A stretch of 64,000 nucleotides of DNA from Manis javanica (GCF_040802235.1 NC_133164.1:90140302-90204301), one strand, 5' to 3'; shown: positions 34,990-46,134, numbered from the stretch's first letter. The notes: generated by a model not told the origin, from the sequence alone. A program made the numbers and translations.

Positions 34990-37345
34990 GAATGTAGAAT
35001 TTCCAGAACTTAACATTCATAAGAGTAAGGATACAATCCAAAATTACTTGACATATGAGGAAGCAAGAAAATGAACACACTCTCAAAAGAAATTAATTAA
35101 AAGGCAAAAACTGTAAAGTAAATATACTATCTACAAAAGACAGAAAATAAAGATATACACAGGTTGAAAGAAAATGGACAGAAAAAGAGACACTATAGAA
35201 ACAGCATATGAAGGCCTGAATGGTTATATTAGTATCAGGCAGATAGATTTCAGAACAAAATTTTTACAGGAGATAAAAAGGGCTACCACATAATGATACA
35301 AGGGTCATTTAATCAAGAAGATAGCAAACATAGGTATGTATGTGATCAACAACAGAGCACAAAAACAATGCCATAAGCACAGCTGAAGATTTTAATACCC
35401 CTCTCTCAGCAATTGATACAATTAGTCAAAAATCAGCAAAGACACAGAAGATCTGAACAAAGGTACCACCCACCATGACTGAGTATTTATGGAATACTAC
35501 ACCTAACAATAGCAAAATACACATTTTCAATGCATTTACTAGGATAATCCATACATAAAGCCATCAAGCAGGTCTCAATAAATCTGACATGATACAAATC
35601 CTCTAGGATTTATTCAATGATCAAAATGGAATTAAATTATAACTCAAAAACAAGGTAATCAGGAGAACCCCAACTATCTGGAATTTAAACAACATACTTA
35701 TAAATATTCATTGATTAATAAAAGCAACTACAAAAGAATCAGAAAATATTCTGAACTGGATAATGAAAATACAATAAGCCAAAATTAGTAGGATAAAATT
35801 TAAATAGCTAAAAAGGAGGAAATACAACTTCATTTTGGGTAAAATGGCTCTGTTAGTAAAGACAACAGGTCTAAATCAATAAACTCAGTTTCAAATGTTA
35901 AATGATATGAGAGCAAATTAAACCTAAAACATGGAGAAATTTTTTAAAAAGAAAAAAAAACAATAGAAAACAAAAACAACAATAAATTTCAATAAAATTA
36001 AGAGCTGGTTCTTTGAAAAGATCGATAAAGTTGATAAACAGTTAGCCAGGCTGATTTAGGAAAGAGAAAAGACACAAATTACCAATATAAAAAATGAAAG
36101 AGGGTACACATTGCCTATCACACAAACATTAAAAACCTAAGAAGGAAATGTTATTAATGATGTTTGATAACCTAAAGAAATTTCTTGAAAAGTAAAAATT
36201 ACGAACATCAACCAAAGAATAAATAGAAGATCTGAATAGTTGTATAGCAGTTGAAAAAATTAAATTTTTAATTACAATCCTTGACACATAAAACACCTTC
36301 TGGTTCATGTGACTTCTCAGTGAATTCTATCAAGCCTTATAAACCTAATCCTACACAAACTCTTCCAGAAAACTGAAAGGGAATATTTTCCAATTTACTA
36401 TGTAAGACTGACTATGTTATATACTCTGATTCTAAAACTAGAGAAAAATATCACAAGAAAAATATAAACCAATAACCATCATGAACACAGAAGCAAATAT
36501 CCTTAAACTATTAGCAAACAGTATATTTAAATGGTAACGTATCATGACTAGCTGGGATTTATCCCAGCAATATAAGATTGGTTTAACTCCCTAATATCTA
36601 TCAATGTATTTAATCACATCAATAGAGCAAATAAGTAAAACCCTGAGATCATTTCAGTGATATGGAAAAAGCATTTAATGAAATTCAATGTATTTTCATA
36701 ATGAGGGCTCTCAGTAAACTAGGAAATTTAAAGAATTTCTTGAACCAGATGAATGGCATCTATGAAAAATCTATAGCTAATAACTCAGTGATGAAAAGCT
36801 CAATGCAATGCTTTGTACCTAACATAACAAAATAAGGATGTCAACTCTCACCAATTATATTTAAAACTGTATTGGAGGTCAATTCTAGCACAATAAAGCA
36901 AGGATAAGAAAGGAAAGGCATAAGTATTGTAAAGAAATATAACAATCCTTATTTACAGAAAACATGACTGCATAGGTAGGAGACTCTGAGGAATTCATAA
37001 AAGAGCTACAAGAACGAATGACTTTAGCAAACTTGCAGGACTTTAGGTAAATACTGAAAAAAGATTTTTGTACTTGTATATAATATCAGCAAAACAGAGC
37101 ATGAAAATTTGAAGTCTATCATGGTAGCTTCAAAAAATAAATGCTTAAGAATTTAGCAAAAAACTAAAAAAGGAAATGGAGGAAAATTTCAATGAAGGAG
37201 AGATACGCAATTCCATAGCTTGAAGGTCTCAATATTCCTAAAATAACAATCCTTGCCATAAACTTCCAAAGAGTCAATACAATCCCAATCAAAAGCAACA
37301 ATTCCACAACACTGGAAGACCAAAGACATACAACTAATTGAAAAG
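34990..37345 (+). mobile_element. Old L1M ORF2 (endonuclease and RT), decayed
   Basis: ORF2 landmarks in order: 'tggttatattagtatcaggcagatag' near 35220, 'cataatgatacaagggtc' near 35290, 'aagagctggttctttgaaaagat' near 36000, 'gctgggatttatcccagcaat' near 36551, 'gtgatatggaaaaagcattta' near 36657, and late RT/thumb sequence to about 37345. Many stops and indels, so an ancient copy. Confidence 0.8.
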
Positions 37346-37489
37346 CATTTATTCGAGAAAATCTGAATCTTATTAAGAACAGCAGGTGTTGGTGTAGTTT
37401 TAGCCTGGGTCCATTCCACTGCCCCCTAACTCTGTGGCACAATCATACTAAGATGGATCGTACCAAGCTTTGAATATTGGGGCTGACTT
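37346..37489. other. Unassigned join between old L1 pieces
   Basis: Short stretch between two old L1M fragments. Possibly L1 5' UTR, but not assignable. Confidence 0.3.
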
Positions 37490-38090
37490 TAGTCAGAGCA
37501 GGGCCTTGAAAACTCCAAGTCTGGGGCATTGCCAGAAAAACACAGCAATCTCAGTGCGACAATCAGGAATGGCCGACACCACAGCACAAGAGATCTGAAT
37601 ATCTGAATATTGCTGGGAGCACGCAACAAACTGGAAAATGACCAGAAATGTTACAGCTCTTTAAAGATGTCCAGAAACTAAAACTTTTGTATTTAAAGAA
37701 TTAAAAAATATAATGATGACAGTTCATCAAATAGAAAATGTTAACAAGAAGAGGCAAGTTATAAAAAAAAAAACAGATGGAAATTCTGGTGTTGAAAATT
37801 ACAAAAACTGAAATGAAAAATCCATTAAGAGAAAGAGAGACACAACAGAAAATCTGAGATGGCAGAAGGAAGAAACCATTGTATGGAACTATCACATGTG
37901 TCAACAGACAAGGGAGTCCCAGAAGAAGAGAGGAAGAAAGGATGAAAAAATATTTGAAGAAATAATGGTTGAAACCACACTAGTTGGGATGAGGATCTAA
38001 TAATGTATATAACTGCTGAATCACTATGTTGTATACTTAAAATCAATATAATATTGTCAATCAACTATACTTCATTAAAAAATATGAGAA
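37490..38090 (+). mobile_element. Old L1M ORF1 region joined to its 3' end
   Basis: ORF1-type blocks ('gaaattctggtgttgaaaa', 'gggagtcccagaagaagagag', 'tttgaagaaataatggttgaaa') run to about 37975 and are followed directly by an L1M 3' end ('gaatcactatgttgtatac..aactatacttcattaaaaa'). ORF2 is deleted. Confidence 0.65.
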
Positions 38091-38109
38091 AACAAAAGCA
38101 CAAGTGAAA

Positions 38110-38935
38110 AAAGAAAAAATAAATTGAAATATTTCAAAATTACAAATGTCTATGCATTAAAGGGCATTATCAACAAAATGAAAGGGTGCCCTACAGAATG
38201 GGAGAATATATTTACAAACAGCATGCTGATAAGGGGTTAATATCCAAAATATACAAAGAACTCCTCCAACTCAACAACAACAAAAAACAACCCAGTTAAA
38301 AGATGGGCAAAGGACGTAGGCATTTCTTAATATATACAAATACTCAATAGGCACATGAAAAGATGCTCAACATCACTCATCATTAGGGAAATGGAAGTCA
38401 AACTACAATTAAATATTACTTCACACTCATTAGGATGGCCAATACAAAAAGAAAAGAAAAGAAAAGAACAGAGGTGTTGGTTGGGACAAGGAGAATTGAA
38501 ATTGAAGCCCTTGTGCACTGTGGGTATGAATATAAACACTACAGCTGCTATGGAAGACAGTCTGGGAATTTCAGAAAAAACTGAAAATAGACTACCATAT
38601 GATCCAGCGATTCCACTCCTATCTATATATCCAAAAGCACTGAAAACAGGATCTTGAAGAGGTATTTGCATGCACCTGTTCAGTGAACATTATTCACAAT
38701 AACCAAGAGGTGGAAGCAATCTAAACATCTGTTGATGGATGAATGGAAAAAGAAAATGTGGTATATACACACAATTGAGTATTATTTAACTTTAGAAAAG
38801 AAATATTGTCACATGCATGAACCTTGAGGATATTATGCAAAGTGAAATATGCCAGTCATAAAAGGCAAATACTGCATGATTCTCCTTATAAGAGGTATCT
38901 AAAGTGGTTTAAGTCATAGAAACAGAAAGTAGAAT
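38110..38935 (+). mobile_element. Old L1M ORF2 C-terminus and 3' UTR
   Basis: 'aaagggcattatcaacaaaatgaaa', 'gataaggggttaatatccaaaatat', 'catgaaaagatgctcaacatcactcatcat', 'gattccactcctatctatatat' and 'tgtggtatatacacacaattgagta' follow the end of ORF2 in order. Diverged. Confidence 0.85.
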
Positions 38936-39579
38936 GGTGGAGAAGGACAATGAAGTGGTTGCCTGTGTGATCAGGCTGGACTGCTGGAGACTGCGACCAA
39001 GTCTGTGACTCCCACCAGAAGACCCACTGGTCTTCTGAGAGTGTTCACACTGAGGAAGGTTGGCACTGTGCCCCCCAAAACAGATGGGTGGCCACAGCAT
39101 GCTGACAGCCTTTAAGGACCTAAGTGGGAGACCAGAAAGTTTGTCTAGGCTCCAGTCTTAGACTAATCTCTAAAGAGGAAAAACTCACTTATTCTCCTGG
39201 TTGGTAAAAGTAAAACAGCCAGAAGTGAACACAGAGAACCTAAGAATCCTGATTTCAACATAGAGTTTAAATCTTAGCACCATTCAACTTCCATTATCCC
39301 ACTATACCCATGTACGAATACATGCATATGCACATGCATATATACATGAGAACACATACATACAGACACATACAAAACACTAAGGGCTCTGTATAAATGC
39401 TTTTGGATAGCTCATCTCTCATCCCACAATATGTGGAGATTAACAAAAGTGGATTATATTTTTAAAACAGAGATTCCACAATTTGTGTTATCAAATAAAA
39501 ACTTATTTTTTGTTCACAACTTGTTACTTGTTGTCAAATAAAAATCTATACAAGTGTTTTCTACCCCAAGATGTTACAG
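38936..39579. other. OSBPL1A intron, with a low-complexity stretch
   Basis: Bases 39308-39382 are a degenerate (ACAT/GCAT)n low-complexity run. The rest is not assigned. Confidence 0.5.
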
Positions 39580-39725
39580 AACAGTGTATACAAATGGTTT
39601 GGGGCAATTACTTGCAGAACTGATCTCACAGTTTTAACAAAAGACGCGCATATATTCCTAAGGGGCATACTGCTTGAGTTAGATGTTTGCATCCCTGGTG
39701 ATAAATATTATGAACTGCGTCAGGC
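39580..39725 (-). pseudogene. OSBPL1A: OSBPL1A PH-domain exon with indels and stop
   Basis: Minus strand: acceptor TTTTGAAG, then G CCT GAC GCA... translating to (Q)PDAVHNIYHQGCKHLTQAVC, the known ORP1 PH-domain sequence with one change. After that Cys (39665) the match breaks. The following codons give PLGIYARLLLKL and then TGA at 39626-39628, where ORP1 should continue TVKSTDSCLFFIK. The spacing implies a net loss of about six bases, and the TGA falls just after the FFIK-equivalent codons. The 3' end of the exon cannot be placed. The PH domain helps ORP1L bind late endosomes and phosphoinositides, and this exon can no longer encode it. Confidence 0.82.
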
Positions 39726-39831
39726 CTTCAAAATAAATATTAAATTATCAAGGCAAAAGGAAAAGAGGTAAGTGAAAACTTCTCTTTCAAATTTAGATAC
39801 TGTAATAAAGGTAAAGCCCCACGATACTTAG

Positions 39832-39905
39832 TGTTTCCTATACCATGAAAGGACTCCATGTTCTAACACTACCCAGAGTAATCTACAGCCAAAAAGTCTT
39901 GAACT
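39832..39905 (-). pseudogene. OSBPL1A: OSBPL1A PH-domain exon with lost splice donor
   Basis: Minus strand: TTTCCTTTAG acceptor, then 74 bases encoding SSRLFGCRLLWVVLEHGV and LSWYRK, then CA. ORP1 has SSRFFGWRLFWVVLEHGVLSWYRKQ here. Two changes stand out. The Trp of the PH core (GWR) is Cys. The intron begins CTAAGT instead of the expected GTAAGT (39831-39830), so the donor dinucleotide is gone. Exon phase still fits its neighbours (CA + G of the next exon = Gln), which supports the exon limits. Reading through into the intron hits TAA at once. Confidence 0.85.
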
Positions 39906-40745
39906 CTAAAGGAAAAATGACAGACTTTCAAGGCTGACACATCTAGACTGAAATACTTGACTGATAAAAAGTCATAATTAAGTTGTGACAGTTCTGAATC
40001 TTTCATCTAGAAATACTAATGAACATTAAAAAATGATCTAACATGCACTTAAGTATTGTTAGGGGCAGTAATGAAAACACAGCGCTACAGGGTCACAGAA
40101 ACAGAAGAAATGCCACACTGCTCAGATCAACAATGAACACCATTTATGGTCCTGACAATATTGTTTGGGGATATTTATAAGAAAGATATCAGTTGTGGGT
40201 TTCAAAGACAATTTCCTCAAAGCCCTGAATGAATTTCCAAAAAAAAAAGATTACCCTAAGTTTATTTTATACAAGCATATGTACATAAATATAGAGGGCA
40301 TACTTGCAAATGCAAAAGAAATTATGTTCTCTAAAACAGGTAATTCTACAAAATAACTGAACTCCAAAGCGCACAGAAAGTTAGAAGAAGATTTTTTATG
40401 TGTGTTCTGTGACAATTCAAAAGTTAAATCCCTCCTAAGTCCTTCCTGGTTCAATATTCAAAACAAAAATACTGTAATTCTATGATTAAGTAAGAAAAAG
40501 TTTCTCCTACTGTTTTCTGTACAAACTTGGTCACCTAAGTGTTAAACCATCAACATAAAAGACAAGATTGTTACGAGTGAATGACTAATAAAGTCCAGCA
40601 GTACAAGAGTTGTTTACATTATAAGATCCAAGAATAATTAAATCACATATATTTCAGAAACTGAAAAAAAATTTTTTTAGTAAAAATAGAACACCTGAGA
40701 ATAATTCTTTCTGGTGTTACAATTTAAAAAAACATCCCAGCCTAC

Positions 40746-40790
40746 CTTCCAGAGAGGGCCTTATTGTTTCAATTGAAATCATTTTTTAAT
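40746..40790 (-). pseudogene. OSBPL1A: OSBPL1A exon with stop and lost acceptor
   Basis: Minus strand ends ...TTG AAA CAA TAA GGC CCT CTC TGG AAG|GTAGG, i.e. LKQ-stop-GPLWK before a normal donor. ORP1 has ALKRYEGPLWK. The TAT GAA pair (Tyr-Glu) appears to have lost three bases, which creates TAA at 40761-40763. Upstream, where the AG acceptor and the codons for VIYKA should be, there is only AT-rich sequence with no AG in place. The exon lies in correct order between the ankyrin exon (40866-40927) and the PH exon (39832-39905). Confidence 0.75.
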
Positions 40791-40865
40791 TAAAAATGCC
40801 ATCTGTGTATTTCAAGAATTTAAAAATTTTCCTAAAACTTATTAATGCAAGCCATTACTACATAC

Positions 40866-40927
40866 CTTATTACCAATAAGAATGTGTTTCATTTCAGCCC
40901 CATGGGCAAGGTCAAGGGGTTTCTGAT
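40866..40927 (-). CDS. OSBPL1A: OSBPL1A exon, end of ankyrin domain (open frame)
   Basis: Minus strand: TATTTTACACAG acceptor, 62 exon bases, GTATGT donor. Translation from phase 2 is QKPLDLAHGAEMKHILIGNK, differing from the ORP1 sequence I know (QKPLDLAQGAEMKHILVGNK) at two conservative positions. It encodes the end of the last ankyrin repeat of ORP1L, the part that contacts Rab7 on late endosomes. Splice sites and frame are intact. The preceding ankyrin exons are not in the window. Since the next three exons are damaged, this exon may simply be too short to have taken a hit. Confidence 0.88.
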
Positions 40928-41593
40928 CTGTGTAAAATACAAGGGAAAAAAGCCATCAAGAGTTTACCGGTATTGTGAAATTGATGCTGTGACTGCAGCA
41001 CGTGATATTCTTTCATTATTCAGTCAACTACACCTTTTTCTTCTTCCAAATTACCTACCTGAAGTTGCCATCTCAATTTTTTTTCTACCCAAAATATGTT
41101 CAGTGGGATGGTTTCCCGTCTAAAGGAGCATCCTCGTTTTCGCCCTGTAGACTGGCAGAGCACAGTGGAGCGGCCAAAGCACAAAATTACCGTTTGTGCG
41201 TGGCTAGAGACGGTGGTGATGTTATAGCATCTTGGGCATTTCACATCCATTAAATAGGAACTGGGGCTCCGCTCTTCTTGTGTTTCCTCTTCTCTCCTTC
41301 TGGAGGGCACTGAAGGAGATCCTTTGCAAGAGGCATGTTCTCACTGGCAGGTCGTCACTGCCGGGAAGGTGCCGTCTCAGTTCCTTAAGGCTTCCTTTAC
41401 GGAAGCTACCTTGTTTGAAGGTGGGGGAGTAGGGGGTTGCCACTTTTCTTGCCTGTTTTCACATGACCACAATTATATGTGGTTTTTCTTATTGGAATAA
41501 GTTGATTAAGTAGCTATTAAACCAGAAATCAAGTTAACCTCAGAACACTCTGTACACATTCTGTTATCATTCAAGTTTAAGTAAAAAGACTGT
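40928..41593. other. OSBPL1A intron with a CpG-rich patch
   Basis: Bases about 41110-41410 are richer in G+C and CpG than the surrounding intron (GTTTTCGCCC, GCGTGGCTAGAGACGG, GTCGTCACTGCCGGG). No exon or repeat family was recognised. Confidence 0.4.
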
Positions 41594-42027
41594 ATTAGCT
41601 TCATGTTGCTGCTGTAAAATTACCATAGACTTAGTGGCTTGGAACAATACAAATTATTTCTCTTATAATTCAGGATGTCAGACATCTAAAATAAGTTTCA
41701 CTGGGCTAAAAATTCAAGGTGTTTTCAGGACTGCATTCATTCTGAAGGCTTTGGAGGAACCCATTTCCTTGACTCACCCACCTTGTAGATGACACCTACG
41801 TCCCCTCATTCACCATCCTGCCCTCCACTTAAAGACATATCGTCCAAACCTCTGCTGACAGCCTTACATTTTCTGCTTTTGATATTCTGATCCTCCCACC
41901 TCCTCCCTACACAGACCTTTGTTTGTTATTATGTTGGACCCACCTGGATAGTTCAGGATTCTTCCCCTATCTCAAGGTAACTCTAACCACTTCTTTAGGG
42001 GGTCATTTGTCATTCAGCCTACCACTG
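41594..42027 (+). mobile_element. MaLR-type (MLT1/MST-like) LTR
   Basis: Starts TGTATTAGCTTCATGTTGC, has 'cttagtggcttggaacaatacaaattat', 'cttataattcaggatgtcag' and ends near 'gtcattcagcctacca'. This is the ERVL-MaLR solo LTR pattern. Diverged and non-coding. Confidence 0.75.
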
Positions 42028-42509
42028 CCACTCTTAAGCTACCTCACCCGAGAACAAGTAGCAGAGATAGCTCACATAAGCTAAAGGTGTGGTGGCCCAC
42101 AACTGAAGACAAAAAAAAAAAAAGTGGTAATGTAGAAAGAATCAAGGTATTATGGTTCTCTTTCTCACCTTATGTATGCAAACACCATTTTGCTAAACAA
42201 AACAAACAGAATGTTTGTCAGTTATTGAGTTCTGACGTAAACAAGATGCTACATGAAGGGTGCAAGCTAAAAAATAATCGTGATTTCAAATACCTTCTAA
42301 TTACTACAGAAACAAAGGGTATATATAAAAATTTTAAACAAAAAGTGGCCCTTTCAAAATAACACATCAGATTGGAACGTTGAACACTGTTTATGCAGTT
42401 GGGTGATATATTCTATCAAATAACTTTTTTATAAATACCAAATGCCTGATATAAGTTGGGCTATTTTGTGTCAGTATCTCCTAGGGAGAGTCTGTTATAT
42501 GCAAATTAA
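42028..42509. other. OSBPL1A intron, unassigned
   Basis: Nothing recognised apart from an A-run at about 42110-42124. Confidence 0.35.
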
Positions 42510-43010
42510 CATTTCAGGCACTGAGGATTCAGCAGTGAACATGACAGAAAAAACTGGGGTGAGGCAGGGCAGGCACAGAAAAAGGGACAGACAGACATTA
42601 ATTAATAAAAATTATATAACAGATAATAAACCGTGCTATGCTGTTATTTTTTTAGTGAGTGACCTGACAGAGAAAGGACTGGGATACCACCTGAGACTGG
42701 AGATTGGGGGTTTGATCAGAGACTGCCTTTCTGAGAGGGCATTTAAACTGAGAGGAAGCCTTGTGAAAATAGAAGGGATGGGCATTCCATCAGAGGGAAC
42801 AGCTAATGCAAAGGCTCTGAGGTGAAACAACTTTATGGGCAAAAGATAAAAATCACAGAAGTAGAAAGAGGCCATGTCATGTAAGGCCATTATAGCCCAG
42901 ACCTTTGGGAACTAGCGTGAGGATTTTGGGTTTTATGATGGAAACCCATCAAGGGTTTTAAGTAGAATAGTAACATGATCTAACTTATGTTTAAAACTCT
43001 GTTAAAGTAT
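42510..43010 (-). mobile_element. L2 LINE, antisense fragment
   Basis: 'caggcactgaggattcagcagtgaacatgac', 'ggcattccatcagagggaacagctaatgcaaaggctctgagg', 'gaggccatgtcatgtaaggcc' and 'gattttgggttttatgatgg' are reverse complements of the L2 3' part in the expected order. Confidence 0.85.
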
Positions 43011-43107
43011 TTAAGAAAATTTGTAAGGATAACTGGGGTAATGTGAACTTGGACTATTTGATAATTTTGAGAAATTATTAATAGGATAATGCTATTGTGG
43101 CTGTTTT

Positions 43108-43238
43108 TTAATAGCTCTATTGAGATATAAGTTGCATACCATACAATTCACTCATTTAAAGTGTACAGTTCAATGTTTTTAGTATATGTACAGAGTTGTA
43201 CAACTAACAGGTGGCTATAAGTTGCACTTTTCTAAAAA
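43108..43238 (-). mobile_element. Old L1M 3' fragment (antisense), target of a later L1
   Basis: 'tttttaatagctctattgagatataagttgcataccatacaattcactcatttaaagtg' is the common antisense L1M 3' block. A young L1 3' fragment interrupts it from 43253. Confidence 0.75.
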
Positions 43239-44074
43239 AAAAAAAGCCCTGTCTTCCAACATCCAAAAGACAAGTAACAACAAATGCTGGCAAGGATGCA
43301 AAGAAAGGAGAACCCTCCTACACTGTTGACAGGAATGTAAATTAGTTCAACCATTGTGGAAAGCAATATGGAGGTTCCTGAAAACACTAAAAATAGAAAT
43401 ACCATTTGATTCAGTAACTCCACTCTTAGAAATTTACCCAAAGAAAACAAGATCCCAGATCCAAAAAGACATATGCACCTCTATGTTTATTGCAGCACTA
43501 TTTACAATAGTCAAGATATGGAAGCAACCTAAGTGTCCATCAGTAGATGAATGGATAAAGGAGATGTGGTACATAGACACAGTGTTGTATTATTCAGCCA
43601 TAAGAAGAAAACAAATCCTACCATTTACAAAAACATGGATGGAGCTAGAGGGTATTTTATGCTCAGTGAAATAAGCCAGGCAGAGAAAGACAAGTACAAA
43701 ACAATTTCTCTCATTTGTGGAGTATAAGAACAAAGCAAAACTGAAGGAACAAAACAACAGCAGACTCACAGAATGCAAGAATGGACTAGCAGTTACCAAA
43801 AAACGGGGGTAGGGAAGGTGGGTGGAGAGGGAGGAAGGGATTAAGGAACATTATGATCAGCACACATAATGTAGAGGAGTCACGGGGAAGGCAGTATAGC
43901 ACAGAGAAGACAAGTAGTGACTCTATAGCATCTCAATGCACTGATGGACAGTGACTGCAATGGGGTGGAGGGGGGACTTGATAATACGGGTGAATGTAGT
44001 AACTGCAATGTTGCTCATGTGACACCTCCATAGGATTGTTTATCAATGACACCTTAATTTAAAAAAAGACCTGT
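43239..44074 (+). mobile_element. 5'-truncated L1 (ORF2 end and 3' UTR) with TSD
   Basis: Bases 43253-44060 hold the end of ORF2 (ACTGTTGACAGGAATGTAAATTAG region, DEWIKE and YYSAIRRK blocks) and the 3' UTR. Flanks AAAAAAAGCCCTGT (43239-43252) and AAAAAAAGACCTGT (44061-44074) differ at one base. The A-tail is very short. No retroviral tail is present. Confidence 0.8.
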
Positions 44075-44689
44075 AATTTATAAATACACTGAAATATTTA
44101 TAGACAAAATAACATGGCATCTGGAGAGTGGGAATTATTGGTAATTCCTGAAGGAAGGTGATGAGTACATCAACAAATTATACTATATTTTTTAGGCTTT
44201 GGGAATGTCCATAAATTTTTTTTTAATCATGGCTGCTATGTAGAAAATGCTTTGTAAACGTGGGGAAGAAGAAAGTTGGAATACTAGTTACAAAGCGTTA
44301 GAAAGATACTGGTGGTTTGCACTAGAGAGTTAGTAGTAATATGGAGACAGTAGTAAATTAGTAGTAAACATGGGTTTGAGATGTTTAGAGGAAGAGTTCT
44401 AGGACTGCTCATGGGTAAAAGTTTGACTGTATATTACTTCTTTAGTGGAGAAAATACTTTAAATGTTAACTGAGAAATTAATAATCACTTTAGGTTTCTT
44501 AGCTACCACAGAGGAAGATGTTTTATGAAAAGGTCTGACAACTCTGTTATTTTTATTCTATGTACAGGGCACTTGTGAGAAATTATTCCTTTAGGCAGGG
44601 GAGGAAAAACAATGTGCTTTGTTTCACAAAATTCTGCCCTAATACCAAAAAATAAATTCTGAAGTCCTGCCAATAGCTGAAATACCAGC
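44075..44689. other. OSBPL1A intron, unassigned
   Basis: Nothing recognised. Confidence 0.35.
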
Positions 44690-44775
44690 ATAGGGCCTTC
44701 ATTTCTAGATTCAATGCCCGAAGTGGTTGGTACACAGTAAGAATTCAATAAAATGCTTTTTGAACTGAATGAAAT
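44690..44775 (+). mobile_element. L2 LINE 3' terminal fragment
   Basis: 'caatgcccgaagtggttggtacacagtaagaattcaataaaatgctttttgaactgaatgaa' is the L2 3' end in sense orientation. Confidence 0.75.
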
Positions 44776-45184
44776 AGCCTCCCTATCTGGATGGGTACCA
44801 TAACCAGTAATTTCAAAATTGCACTCATCTCCTATCAACCAACAAAATAAAAAACAGAAATGACCCAATATTTGAATTTTTGCATAATACAGATTTGTCT
44901 CTTAATGAGGAAACTAAAATCATCAACACTCCTCAAATAAATTTACACAGAATGTAATTTCAATTAGATGCCAACAATATTTTCACTAAGAACATTTTAA
45001 AAAGCAATTTTAGGGGCGGAGCCAAGATGGCGGCGTGAGTAGAGCAGTGGAAATCTCCTCCCCAAAACACATAGAGCTATGAAAATATAACAAAGAAAAA
45101 TCTTCCTAAAATAGAGACCACAGGACACAGGACAACATCCAGACCACATCCACATCTGCAAGAACCCAGTGCCTTGTGAAGGGG

Positions 45185-46134
45185 GTAAGATACAAGCCCT
45201 GACCCTGCGGGACCCGAGCGCCCCGCCCCCTGGCTCCCGGCGGGTGGAAAGAAACCGGAGCGGTTTTTTCTTTTTTTGGCGAGTGCTTTTTGGAAGCCTT
45301 AAAGGGACAGGGACCCCATTCCTAGGGAGGCAGGGTGGCGGGACCGGTGAGCAGGTGCCTGGGACCGGCACTTGAGGACGGAGGAAATTGCGCGTTTTTC
45401 CCCTTTTTTTTTCTCTTTTTGGCGAGTGCTTTTTGGAAGCCTTAAAGGGACAGGGACCCCAGTGCTAGGGAGGCAGGGTGGCGGGACTGGTGAGCGGGTG
45501 CCTGGGACAGGCACCCGAGGACAAAGAATATCCTGCGTTTTTCCCTGCGGGACCTGTGGGCGGGTGCCTGAGACCCGCACCTGAGTACGGACGAAATCGC
45601 ACGTTTTTCCCCTTTTTTTTCTCTTTTTGGCGAGTGCTTTTTGGAAGCCTTAAAGAGACAGGGACCCTGGTGCTAGGGAGGAAGGGGGGCGGGACTGGTG
45701 AGCTGGTGCCTGGGACCGGCGCCTGAGGACAAAGAATATCGCGTGTTTTTCCCTGCGGGACCAGTGGGTGGGTGCTTTTTGGAAGCCTTGAAGGGACAGG
45801 GACCCTGGTGCTAGGGAGGCAGGGCAGCAGGACCAGTGAGCGGGTGCCTCGGACCGGGGCCTAAGGACAAAAAAAAAATCAAGTGCTTTTTCCTTATTTT
45901 TTTAAAATTTTTTTTCTGTTCCCTCTCTCATTGTTGCTGTTGTTGTTTTGGTTTGGAGAGTGCTTTTTGGAAGTCTTAAAGGGGCAGGAGAGGTCACTTA
46001 GACCAGAGGCAGGGAATCTGGGGATCTCTGGGCACTCTAACCCCCAGGGCAGCAGGGAGCACAGAGGCCACTTACGGAGATAAACAGCCTCCCAGCCGCT
46101 TCCCCTCCAACGGGGCTCCACCATTTTGGAGGAG
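45185..46134 (+). other. Inferred 5' UTR intron
   Basis: A 950-base block starting GTAAGA after GAAGGGG and ending GGAG before CAGCCC. Copy 1 has GAAGGGG joined directly to CAGCCC, so these ends obey GT-AG with one base of ambiguity. The L1 at 57801 keeps the same donor (GGGGGTAAGATAC, intron start about 57974). The tract before the acceptor is only moderately pyrimidine-rich. Confidence 0.8.
45263..46000 (+). repeat. 5' UTR monomer-like tandem array
   Basis: About five imperfect units. Each has a T-rich start, 'ggcgagtgctttttggaagcc', 'ttaaagggacagggacc', a 'gctagggaggcaggg' block, 'gagcgggtgcctgggacc' and an AAGGACAAAGAA or GGACGGA block. Units begin near 45263, 45386, 45603, 45745 and 45884, with a partial unit at 45537. 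The L1 at 57801 has one recognisable unit ('gagtgctttttgaaagtcttaaagggac', near 58215), so the array looks expanded in the younger lineage. Confidence 0.85.

Noticed and set aside
12071..40927. OSBPL1A exons as a processed pseudogene
   Set aside because: Exons are separated by long introns and keep splice-site context, so this is not a reverse-transcribed copy. An unprocessed duplicate cannot be excluded.
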